Shown in pieces: positions 15,703 to 22,411 of a stretch of 33,395 nucleotides of DNA (positions are counted from its first letter, which is position 1; each line of letters opens with the position of its first letter). A program made the translations under genes and the position numbers. The stretch is from Hyphomicrobiales bacterium (lineage in GTDB: Bacteria; Pseudomonadota; Alphaproteobacteria; Rhizobiales; Hyphomicrobiaceae), in the NCBI GenBank assembly GCA_003963125.1, contig RXJK01000028.1, forward strand, positions 1 through 33,395. Reading direction: 5' to 3'. Under the pieces are notes generated by a model. The model saw nothing but the letters and a program-made list of their open reading frames with translations, was not told where the DNA came from and did no database searches.

Positions 15703-17238
15703 ATGCCGTTCGGGGGACGTTTGTGGCGCGCAGCCTCAGTTGCGGGTGCGCTCGCCTGCTGCCTGATGCCGTCGGCGCCGGCCGCCCTGGCAGCCGACAA
15801 CGCCGCCCACCAACTCGCCGACAAGTTTGCAGGAGACGGCGCGCAGGGCCAGTCGCCGGAGGAGCGCCGCAAGGCCGAGGAAGCGCGCAAGAAGGAAGCC
15901 GAGCGCCAGGCCCAGGAGGCGCTGCGGGAAGCGGCCCGCAAGCGCGCCGAAGCCGCACTGAAAGCAGACCGCGACAAACAGAAGGGCGCCGTTAAGCCAT
16001 CCACTTCGCCTGCCAAGGAAACAGCCGATCCCAAGGCCGAAGAGGACGACATGCTCACGCGCGCGCGCCTCGAAGAGGAGGCCCGCCTCGCGGCCGAGCG
16101 CGTGCGAACGGAAGAAGAGGCGCGCCGCAAGCTCGAGGCCATCCTGAACGACCCCGACGCCCCGACCGCCGAGCAGATCGCAGCACGCAACGCCGAACTG
16201 CGTGCGAAGGAAATCGCCCAGGTCCGCCGCGTCTGGCAGACGGCGAACGCGCGCATTGCGGAAGCCGCGCGGAAGGAGACCGAGGCCAAGGCGATCGCGC
16301 AAGCCGAAGCCGCACGCAAGGAGGAAGAGGAAAAAGCCCGCCTCAAAGCGACCCGCAAGGAGGCCGAGGCGAAGGCCATCGCCGATGCGAAAGCCGCAGC
16401 CGAACGTGAGAAAGTCGTTGCGCGCGCGCGCCATGCTTACACGCTGGCACAGGCCCGCCTGATCGACGCGGCCAACAGGGAGGCCGAAACCAAGGCGCTC
16501 GCCGCCGCAGCGGAGGCTCGTGCGCGCGTCGTCGCGCAGGCAAGGCGCACGGCACAGGCAGCCCAGCAGCGCATTGAGGTCGCCGCCCGCCTCGAAGCCG
16601 AGGAGAGGGCCCGTACTCTCGCCGCCAAGCCGGCCTCAGCGCCGGAAGTTGCCGTTGCTATGCCTCTCCCGCCGCCCGCGTCCCCGCAGATCGAGACGGG
16701 TTCTCCGCAGGCCGTGGCCGACGCGCGCCCGCTCGAAGGCCGCGTCACCATCCTGCTCGTCATGTCGCCCGGCACCAAGGGCATTCGCCGGCACAACAAG
16801 ACGGCCGATCCGATCCTGTGCCTCAACGACGGCTGCTACCTCAGCGAAGGCCCGGACGCTCCAGCCCGCTTCCTGCCGCGGCAGCGCGCGCTCGGCTTCA
16901 GCGGCACCTTCGGCGAACGGGCCGCGGCCTGCCGCAACCAGCTCGGCTGCGTGTTCCGCGGCATCGACGTGACCGAGGTCCCGCTCATCGTGCAGCCCAT
17001 CGACATGCACGTCATCAAGCACGACCGGCGCCGCATCCAGGCCATCGAGAAGGATTCGCAGTGCCGCACGGAAGGCGCCCGCCTCGTCTGCCTGCGCGGC
17101 ATCTACGCCGAGGACTACGCGATGTGGGTGGTCCCGGAGAAACTGGCCCGCGAGGTCGGCCCCGCAGTCCTCGAACGCACACTTGCCGAAGGCCTCAATG
17201 GCCCGCGCTCGGCAGGCCTCGACCGCCCACGCTATTGA
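15703..17238 (+). CDS. Exported coiled-coil protein with six-Cys C-terminal domain
   Basis: The start is taken at the ATG at 15703 because it opens a good signal peptide (MPFGGRLWRAASVAGALACC... APAALA, cleavage near residue 30). This gives 511 residues. Residues about 40-340 are extremely rich in Ala, Glu, Lys and Arg, a long charged helix or coiled coil resembling TolA stalks. They contain three related blocks with the core A(R/N)REAExKAxA. The last 150 residues form a distinct domain (RVTILLVMSPGTKGIRRHNKTADPILC) with six cysteines (CLNDGC, CRNQLGC, and two more), likely disulfide-bonded in the periplasm. I do not recognise the family. It may span the periplasm or act as an envelope scaffold. 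Confidence 0.75.
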   Translation: MPFGGRLWRAASVAGALACCLMPSAPAALAADNAAHQLADKFAGDGAQGQSPEERRKAEEARKKEAERQAQEALREAARKRAEAALKADRDKQKGAVKPSTSPAKETADPKAEEDDMLTRARLEEEARLAAERVRTEEEARRKLEAILNDPDAPTAEQIAARNAELRAKEIAQVRRVWQTANARIAEAARKETEAKAIAQAEAARKEEEEKARLKATRKEAEAKAIADAKAAAEREKVVARARHAYTLAQARLIDAANREAETKALAAAAEARARVVAQARRTAQAAQQRIEVAARLEAEERARTLAAKPASAPEVAVAMPLPPPASPQIETGSPQAVADARPLEGRVTILLVMSPGTKGIRRHNKTADPILCLNDGCYLSEGPDAPARFLPRQRALGFSGTFGERAAACRNQLGCVFRGIDVTEVPLIVQPIDMHVIKHDRRRIQAIEKDSQCRTEGARLVCLRGIYAEDYAMWVVPEKLAREVGPAVLERTLAEGLNGPRSAGLDRPRY

Positions 17239-17322
17239 TCACACGCGAGAGGAGCAGGCTTTCCGCCGAGGCATCAGACTTGTAGTCTCCGCCGCGCTGA
17301 ATCACTGCGAGCGCGGCACCTC

Positions 17323-17865
17323 ATGGCAAAGAAACCTGCCCCCCTTCCCGTCTCGACGGGCTACTGGCTGTTCAAGTCGGAGCCCGACGCATTTTCCTGG
17401 GAGCTGCAGAAATCCCGTGGCGAAGCCGGCGAGCCCTGGACGGGCGTGCGCAACTATCTCGCCCGTAACAACATGCGTGCGATGCGCCTCGGCGACCTCG
17501 GCTTCTTCTATCACTCCAACGAGGGACGCGAGGTCGTCGGCATCGTCGAAGTCTGCGCGCTGGCCCATCCCGACAAGACCGACGACACAGGGGTATGGGA
17601 CTGCGTCGACGTGAAGGCCGTGTGCGACGTGCCGAAGCCCGTGTCGCTCGATGCGGTGAAAGCGAACCCGAGGCTCGCGAAGATGGCGCTCGTCACGTCG
17701 ATGCGTCTGTCGGTCCAGCCCGTGCAGCCCGACGAATGGGCGGAGGTGTGCCGCATGGGCGGCCTCGACCCGAAGAAGTTCAAGGCAAAAGCTGCCGCAC
17801 CGGCCGGCGCCGGACCCAAAACGACGAACAAGTCCAAGCCGGGGAACAAGACCAAAAAAGCCTGA
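17323..17865 (+). CDS. EVE-domain protein (PUA/YTH-like fold)
   Basis: 180 residues. The N-terminal hallmark is GYWLFKSEPDAFSWE, then WTGVRNYLARNNMRAMRLGDLGFFYHS and VVGIVEVC, matching EVE domains (thymocyte nuclear protein 1 type). These adopt a PUA-like fold thought to bind modified bases in DNA or RNA, and some occur with modification-dependent restriction systems. No nuclease or methyltransferase lies beside it here, so a stand-alone housekeeping role is more likely. The C-terminal 30 residues are a Lys/Ala/Pro-rich tail (KAKAAAPAGAGPKTTNKSKPGNKTKKA), probably disordered and nucleic-acid binding. The stop is 5 bp from the convergent stop of the next gene. Confidence 0.9.
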   Translation: MAKKPAPLPVSTGYWLFKSEPDAFSWELQKSRGEAGEPWTGVRNYLARNNMRAMRLGDLGFFYHSNEGREVVGIVEVCALAHPDKTDDTGVWDCVDVKAVCDVPKPVSLDAVKANPRLAKMALVTSMRLSVQPVQPDEWAEVCRMGGLDPKKFKAKAAAPAGAGPKTTNKSKPGNKTKKA

Positions 17866-17879
17866 GCGCCTCAGCAGGC
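17853..17879 (-). terminator. Intrinsic terminator for the 352-residue protein gene
   Basis: On the minus strand GCCTG-ctgaggcgct-CAGGC is followed directly by TTTTTT. The hairpin overlaps both convergent stop codons and the 3' end of the EVE-domain gene. An alternative inner pairing is CTGAG/CTCAG. Confidence 0.6.
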
Positions 17880-18929
17880 GTGCTGCTCTTCGTCCGCGCC
17901 ATCCTCGGCGCTCGGGCGGTCGAACCGCGTGAGCCACGCGTCGAGATGGGGCGAAGTCTCGCCGCTGGCCTTGAGCTTGCGCAGCGCAACGCGCACAGCG
18001 GTGCGCGCGAACTTGGAGGCCGACAACGTCATGGCCTCCGGGGGTGCTCCCCGGCGCACGGCGTCGAGTGTGGCGTCTGCCGCGGCAACCAGCGCCGGCG
18101 TGCCATACTCGCGCAGCAGCGCGTTGAAGGCGTCGAACCGGTCGCTGTCGAAAGCCTGCGGCAGGCCTTCGCCGTCCAGCAGCGGATGCGCCGGATAGAG
18201 CATCGCGCAGGGCACGAGGCCGGCGGGGATCGGTACCGTTGCCGCATGCGTGCGATTGGCGCGCAGAAGCTTCGGCAGGATGTGCGTGTGCGGGCCTGGC
18301 GGCGACTTGCCAGCCGGCGGCGGGATCGGCTGAAACACCTCGACGCGCCCGAGACGTGTCAGGAACACACGGTGCGGGCTCCCGAGCAGGATATCCATCA
18401 GCACGGGATTGTCCGCATCGAAGAGCGGCCGCCCCTCGCTCCTTCGCAGCGCTGCGATCAGCGTGCGATCGCTGGTCCGCACGGCTGCATCCGTCTGGGC
18501 CAGCGACAGCCCGAGGTCGAAGAGGATCGCGTGGCGGTCTTGCGGCCGCACGGCGTTGACGTCGGGACCGAGCTCCGTCACGACCGTCCGCTGGTTCATC
18601 CACGACGCGACCGCCGGCAAGCACAGCGCCACGCCGTGCCGCCAGCTCGCCCGATCCCGCGCAACCGTCTCGTAAGCCGAGAAGCGCACAGCCGCGCAGT
18701 CCCGAAGCGCGATGGCGCCGCGGGCCGTGGCAACGGACGCCGACGTGTCCCGAAAATCGAAAGTCACGGGCTCATCGCGATCCCGACTGAACTCGGCGAT
18801 GGCCCCGAACGTCCCCGCGGACCACTGTGCATCCGGATCTTCAAGAAAGCCGCGCAGCACCTCCAGATAGCTGCCGCTGTCCGCCGCCGCCACCGCCCGG
18901 CCGAGACCAATCTCGAGCGCACTCTGCAT
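17871..18929 (-). CDS. Unrecognised 352-residue protein, downstream of formamidase
   Basis: The start is the ATG at 18929 with GGGGAG five bases upstream; the ORF-track start at 18944 is an upstream TTG. I do not recognise a family with confidence. It looks soluble (no signal peptide or membrane segment) and globular, with segments such as AETVARDRASWRHGVALCLPAV, GPHTHILPKLL and LRVALRKLKASGETSPHLDAWL. It lies 52 bp downstream of the formamidase gene on the same strand with no strong terminator between them, so it may belong to the same transcript and to the formamide/nitrile metabolism of this locus. That is inference from position only. Confidence 0.7.
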   Translation of the reverse strand: MQSALEIGLGRAVAAADSGSYLEVLRGFLEDPDAQWSAGTFGAIAEFSRDRDEPVTFDFRDTSASVATARGAIALRDCAAVRFSAYETVARDRASWRHGVALCLPAVASWMNQRTVVTELGPDVNAVRPQDRHAILFDLGLSLAQTDAAVRTSDRTLIAALRRSEGRPLFDADNPVLMDILLGSPHRVFLTRLGRVEVFQPIPPPAGKSPPGPHTHILPKLLRANRTHAATVPIPAGLVPCAMLYPAHPLLDGEGLPQAFDSDRFDAFNALLREYGTPALVAAADATLDAVRRGAPPEAMTLSASKFARTAVRVALRKLKASGETSPHLDAWLTRFDRPSAEDGADEEQHAC

Positions 18930-18939
18930 GTCTCTCCCC

Positions 18940-18960
18940 TTCAAATAATTTTTGTTTGAA
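18940..18960. repeat. AT-rich inverted repeat between formamidase and downstream gene
   Basis: TTCAAA at 18940-18945 and TTTGAA at 18955-18960 are reverse complements around an A/T spacer. This is an AT-rich island in high-GC DNA next to the ribosome-binding site of the downstream gene. It could be a small operator or a weak transcript hairpin. Confidence 0.3.
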
Positions 18961-18981
18961 TATGCGGGCGCCAGGCCAGAC

Positions 18982-20013
18982 CTAGCTCACGCGGCGCAAC
19001 CCCGGCGCGGCCGCCGGCGGTTGGGGCGTGTAGGTGCGCGTCGGCGCCGCGAACCCGCACGACGTTCCATCCACGACCTTGATCTCCTTCTCCCACGGCA
19101 GCACGTACTGGCCCTTCGCGAGATCGGTCATGTAGGTATAGGGGCAGTCTTGCGCGCCGCCCTTGACGGCGACGTAGCCGCGATGGCCGAACTGGTAGAT
19201 GTTGTTCTCGACGCCCCAGTGGATGCGGGCCTCGTCGCACAGCTTTGGGCGCACCTCCGCCGTGATGATCTCGTCGGGAATGCCGTTCCCCGTCACGATG
19301 GGCGTGCCGTCGTAGTTGACGATCATGCCCTCGCCCATGGAGTTGAACGAGCCGTCGGAACCCGCGAGGCACACGCTTGCCGTATACATGAGATTGCAGA
19401 AGGCGTTCGACTGGTTGGTGAAGTGCCAGGCCTGCCGGATCGGCGCCGTGTAGCCGGCCGTACGCAGCATGATGTTGGCGCCCTTGTAGGCGCACTCGCG
19501 CGCCATCTCCGGGAACATGCCGTCGTGGCAGATGATCAGCGCGATCTTGCTGCCGTTCGGGCCGTCGCAGACGGGAATGCCGATATCGCCCGGCTCCCAC
19601 GGCTCGACAGGCACCCAGGGATGCATCTTGCGGTAATAGAGCTTCAACTCGCCCTTGTTGTCGATGATGAGGCCGCTGTTGAAAGGATTGCCGTGCGGGT
19701 TGAACTCCATGATGGAGAAGCAGCCCCAGATGTTGTTGCGCACGCACGCCGCCTTGAACTTGGCGACCTCCGGCCCGTCGAGCGAGCACATGATCTCCGG
19801 GTTGATGTCCATTGACAGCCCGTGCAGGGCGTACTCGGGGAACACGACCAGATCCATGGTCGCGAGGTTGCGCCGGGCCTTGTCGACGAGCCCGCAAATG
19901 CGGTCGGTTTGCGCGGCGAGATCCGCTTTCGTCACCACCGACGGGTTCTGGATCTGCACGAGGCCGATGACGACGCCATCGGGCGATTTGTTCAAGCCGC
20001 CAAGTCCGCTCAT
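18982..20013 (-). CDS. amiF: Formamidase (AmiF-type nitrilase-superfamily amidase)
   Basis: The start is the ATG at 20013 (MSGLGGLNKSPDGVVIGLVQ) with GGGAG upstream; the longer ORF to 20100 lies over the promoter. 343 residues, close to the 334 of Helicobacter AmiF. The catalytic Glu-Lys-Cys triad is E60 (VVFPEY), K129 (YYRKMHPW) and C162 (IICHDGM). AmiF-type signatures include HPWVPVEPWEPGDIGIPVCDGPNGSK, NAFCNLMYTASVCLAG and WGVENNIYQFGHRGYVAVKGG. Formamidase hydrolyses formamide to formate and ammonia in the cytoplasm. It faces an operon for a nitrile hydratase/thiocyanate hydrolase-like enzyme and has its own sigma-54-type promoter. A related short-chain amidase is the alternative, but similarity to AmiF is strong. 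Confidence 0.9.
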   Translation of the reverse strand: MSGLGGLNKSPDGVVIGLVQIQNPSVVTKADLAAQTDRICGLVDKARRNLATMDLVVFPEYALHGLSMDINPEIMCSLDGPEVAKFKAACVRNNIWGCFSIMEFNPHGNPFNSGLIIDNKGELKLYYRKMHPWVPVEPWEPGDIGIPVCDGPNGSKIALIICHDGMFPEMARECAYKGANIMLRTAGYTAPIRQAWHFTNQSNAFCNLMYTASVCLAGSDGSFNSMGEGMIVNYDGTPIVTGNGIPDEIITAEVRPKLCDEARIHWGVENNIYQFGHRGYVAVKGGAQDCPYTYMTDLAKGQYVLPWEKEIKVVDGTSCGFAAPTRTYTPQPPAAAPGLRRVS

Positions 20014-20060
20014 GTCGACGCTCCCGGTGCAAAGGATGTGGCAATCACGCGAGATGTGTC

Positions 20061-20076
20061 TGCAAGAGGCGTACCG
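20061..20076 (-). promoter_or_regulatory. Sigma-54 -24/-12 promoter for formamidase
   Basis: On the minus strand CGGTACGCCTCTTGCA has GG (20075-20074) and GC (20063-20062) separated by exactly 10 bp, with TTGCA at -12. Against TGGCACG-N4-TTGCA it differs only at the first T and the C of GGC. A start near 20050 leaves a leader of about 37 nt with GGGAG before the ATG at 20013. Confidence 0.6.
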
Positions 20077-20204
20077 GATCGCGAAGTTGAGCCCGGGCAT
20101 GGACTTGATGAAAGGCGCGCCGTATCCCGCCCAATCTGTGGGCGCATAGCGGCCAATCCGATTGTCATCGCAGCATTTCTCAACGGCAGTCAGGCGCTAT
20201 GGCG

Positions 20205-20223
20205 TGATCAGTTCCGCTGATCA
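20205..20223. promoter_or_regulatory. 7-5-7 inverted repeat, likely enhancer-binding-protein site
   Basis: TGATCAG (20205-20211), TTCCG, CTGATCA (20217-20223): perfect arms in a 19-bp dyad. It lies about 95 bp upstream of the predicted sigma-54 start for the substrate-binding-protein operon and about 165 bp upstream of that for formamidase. This is a normal distance for an activator site serving both. It does not match the NtrC consensus (TGCACCA type) or NifA (TGT-N10-ACA). The activator gene is not in the window. Confidence 0.5.
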
Positions 20224-20281
20224 GAGTGAGAAGCGCTCGTGAAAACCGGCAGTTCAGCAGCTTTCGCTATTGCCCACCCAC

Positions 20282-20297
20282 TGGCATCGGCATTGCA
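20282..20297 (+). promoter_or_regulatory. Sigma-54 -24/-12 promoter for the nitrile-hydratase-like operon
   Basis: TGGCATCGGCATTGCA: GG at 20283-20284 and GC at 20295-20296, separated by 10 bp, with TGGCA and TTGCA intact. The predicted start near 20308 is followed by a GGGGAG ribosome-binding site at 20315-20320 and the ATG at 20328, so the geometry fits well. Confidence 0.7.
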
Positions 20298-20327
20298 ACT
20301 CTCCTGCAAACCCTGGGGAGAACGGCA

Positions 20328-21692
20328 ATGGCTTTGGACGAGGAAGCGCCTGAGACCGTCTGCGGCTGCGGGTGTGGCGGCGACATGGCCCGGCACAAGG
20401 CGGAGATGTCCGAAGCCGGCGCCACGCCGGACTCCGAGGGCACCGAGGCCTACGTCGATCGCGCGGTCGACCACGCCATCCTGCAGGCCCTGTTCCCGCG
20501 CCCGCTGGCGCGCCGGGCACTGCTCAAAGCCGTCGGCGCATCGACTTTGCTCGCGGCGCTTGCCGACGCCTTCCCGCTAGCCGGCAGCCGCGCGCTGGCG
20601 CAGCAGGCGGGCGCGTTGGAAAAGACCAAGCTCAACGTCGGCTTCGTCCCCATCACCTGCACCGTGCCGATCCTCCTCGCGCAAGCCATGGGCGAGTACC
20701 AGAAGGAGGGGCTCGAGGTGAACCTCGCGCGCACGCCCGGCTGGGCCATCGTGCGCGACAAGCTCAACAGCGCCGAGTTCGACGCCTCGCACCTCGTGCT
20801 CGGCATGCCGCTCACCATGACGCTCGGCATCGGCTCGCAGCCCATCAGGACCATGGTCTCCACCGTCCAGAACGTGAACGGCAACGCCATCGTCCTGCAC
20901 GTGAAGCACAAGGACAAGCGCGACCCCAAGCAATGGAAAGGCTTCAAGCTCGGCATCCCGCATGAGCATTCCATGCACGCGATGCTGCTGCGCTACTACC
21001 TCGCCGAAGCGGGCCTCGATCCCGACAAGGACGTCGAGCTGCGCGTGTTCCCGCCGCCGGACTCGGTCGCCAACATGGCCGCGGGCAACCTCGACGGCAT
21101 GCTGTTCGCCGAACCCTGGGGCCAGCGCGCGGTGTTCGAGGGCATCGGCTTCATGCACATGCTCACCAAGGACATCTTCCCGAACCATCCCTGCTGCACG
21201 CTGTCTGTGACCGAGAAGTTCGTGAAGGAGAACCCGAACGCCTACGGCGCCATGTTCCGTGCCGTGGTGCGGGCGACGGAGTTCGCTGACAAGCAGGCGA
21301 ACCGCGCGCAGGTCGCCGATCTCCTCGCGCCCGCCAACTACCTGAACCAGCCCAAGACCGTGCTCGAGCAGGTTCTCCTCGGCCGCTTCGCAGATGGCCT
21401 CGGCGGCATCGTCACGGTCGAGGACCGCATCGGTTTCAAGGCGCTGCCTTACCAATCGACGGCGATCTGGCTGCTCACCCAGTTGCGCCGCTGGAACTTC
21501 ATCCCGACCGACCTCAACTATGCCGAGGTCGCCAAAACCGTGTTCCTGTCGTCGGAAGCCGAGAAGCGGATGAAGGACATGGGGCTCTCCCCGCCGGAGA
21601 CGACCATGCTGAAGCACGTGATCCTGGGCAAGGAGTTCGATCCGGCCCAGGCCGACACTTACCTCAAGAGCTTCGCGATCAAGCGGGCCTAG
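20328..21692 (+). CDS. NrtA/CmpA-type ABC transporter substrate-binding protein
   Basis: The start is the ATG at 20328 after GGGGAG; the ORF extension from 20226 covers the promoter. 454 residues. Residues about 100-420 match the NMT1-like/NrtA family that binds small anions such as nitrate, bicarbonate or cyanate (KLNVGFVPITCTVPILLAQAMGEYQKEGLEVNLARTPGWAIVRDKL; HPCCTLSVTEKFVKENP). Before this lies a twin-arginine-like signal (ARRALLKAVGASTLLAALADAFPL, RR at 62-63) and, before that, an odd 60-residue extension with CGCGCGGD (Cys12, 14, 16). No permease or ATPase gene is in the operon. It probably delivers the substrate of the enzyme encoded downstream; the ligand is unknown. Confidence 0.87.
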   Translation: MALDEEAPETVCGCGCGGDMARHKAEMSEAGATPDSEGTEAYVDRAVDHAILQALFPRPLARRALLKAVGASTLLAALADAFPLAGSRALAQQAGALEKTKLNVGFVPITCTVPILLAQAMGEYQKEGLEVNLARTPGWAIVRDKLNSAEFDASHLVLGMPLTMTLGIGSQPIRTMVSTVQNVNGNAIVLHVKHKDKRDPKQWKGFKLGIPHEHSMHAMLLRYYLAEAGLDPDKDVELRVFPPPDSVANMAAGNLDGMLFAEPWGQRAVFEGIGFMHMLTKDIFPNHPCCTLSVTEKFVKENPNAYGAMFRAVVRATEFADKQANRAQVADLLAPANYLNQPKTVLEQVLLGRFADGLGGIVTVEDRIGFKALPYQSTAIWLLTQLRRWNFIPTDLNYAEVAKTVFLSSEAEKRMKDMGLSPPETTMLKHVILGKEFDPAQADTYLKSFAIKRA

Positions 21693-21707
21693 CAGCGGAG
21701 ACATGCA

Positions 21708-22022
21708 GTGACGCGCGGATACCACGACATCGGCGGCGAGGACTACGGCCCCATCCCCCAGGTCGAACTGCCCTGGCTGCATTGGGAGAAGCAAGTCGAA
21801 GCGGTGCGTAACCTGCTCGGCGACGGCACACGCCGCATCATCTCCCTCGACGAGATGCGCCGCGGCTTCGAGTCTTTCGGTGCGGACAAGTACAAGATGT
21901 ACTCGTTCTATCGGCGCCGCCTCGAATCCATGATCGACGTGCTGATCGAGAAGGGCGTCATCACCCGCGAGGAACTCGACGCCGAGATCGCCGAAGTCCG
22001 TTCGCGCTGGTGCCCTCCCTGA
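21708..22022 (+). CDS. Nitrile hydratase beta N-domain / thiocyanate hydrolase ScnB-like subunit
   Basis: The start is the GTG at 21708 with GGAG eight bases upstream; 104 residues. YHDIGGEDYGPIP matches the beta-subunit N-terminus of nitrile hydratase (xHDxGGxxxxGP), and SLDEMRRGFESFGADKYKMYSFYRRRLESMIDVLIEKGVITREEL matches its helical domain up to the conserved end. The C-terminal SH3-like half of beta is missing and is encoded by the next gene. This is the split known from thiocyanate hydrolase, where ScnB is the N-terminal half. It is shorter than Thiobacillus ScnB (about 157 residues). Because nitrile hydratase activator proteins share this domain, an accessory role in metal insertion is an alternative. 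It lies 15 bp after the substrate-binding protein. Confidence 0.8.
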   Translation: MTRGYHDIGGEDYGPIPQVELPWLHWEKQVEAVRNLLGDGTRRIISLDEMRRGFESFGADKYKMYSFYRRRLESMIDVLIEKGVITREELDAEIAEVRSRWCPP

Positions 22023-22036
22023 TCGCGGAGCGTCCC

Positions 22037-22411
22037 ATGCGTGGCAGGTTCAAGGTCGGCGATCGCGTGACCGTGCTCGAGCTGAACAAAGCCGGCCACA
22101 TCCGTACGCCGTTCTACGTGCGCCACAAGACGGGCGTCGTGGTGCAGGATTGCGGCCTGTTCCTCAACCCCGAGGATCTCGCTGTCGGCATCACGAGCGG
22201 GCCGGTGGTTAAGCTCTACCGCGTGCAGTTCCAGCAACGCGATCTCTGGCCCGACTACAAGGGCGCCCCGCAGGACACGCTCTGCATCGAGATCTACGAC
22301 CATTGGCTCGAAGCCGCCCGCACCACCGCTCGAAAGTCCGCGCCCAAACCTGCTTCCAAGAAGAAGCCCGCCACGAGGAAGAAGAATGAGCCACGAAGCG
22401 CACGAGCATGA
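22037..22411 (+). CDS. Nitrile hydratase beta C-domain / thiocyanate hydrolase ScnA-like subunit
   Basis: The start is the ATG at 22037 with GGAG upstream; the GTG at 22010 would overlap the previous stop. 124 residues, close to Thiobacillus ScnA (about 126). RFKVGDRVTVLELNKAGHIRTPFYVRHKTGVVVQDCGLFLNPED followed by LYRVQFQQRDLWPD and LCIEIYDHWLE is the SH3-like beta C-domain of nitrile hydratases. The Arg in TPFYVRHKTG corresponds to a residue that contacts the oxidised cysteines of the metal site. The last 25 residues are a Lys/Ala/Pro-rich tail that the alpha-type gene overlaps by 26 bp. Confidence 0.85.
   Translation: MRGRFKVGDRVTVLELNKAGHIRTPFYVRHKTGVVVQDCGLFLNPEDLAVGITSGPVVKLYRVQFQQRDLWPDYKGAPQDTLCIEIYDHWLEAARTTARKSAPKPASKKKPATRKKNEPRSARA

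Noticed and set aside
14219-15958. 579-residue minus-strand ORF
   Set aside because: Shadow of queG, the epimerase and the start of the coiled-coil protein gene; no family resemblance.
17323-17865. EVE-domain gene as part of an anti-phage restriction island
   Set aside because: No nuclease, helicase or methyltransferase gene adjoins it, and the neighbours are housekeeping or unknown genes.
20577-21794. 405-residue minus-strand ORF
   Set aside because: Antisense shadow of the substrate-binding protein gene.
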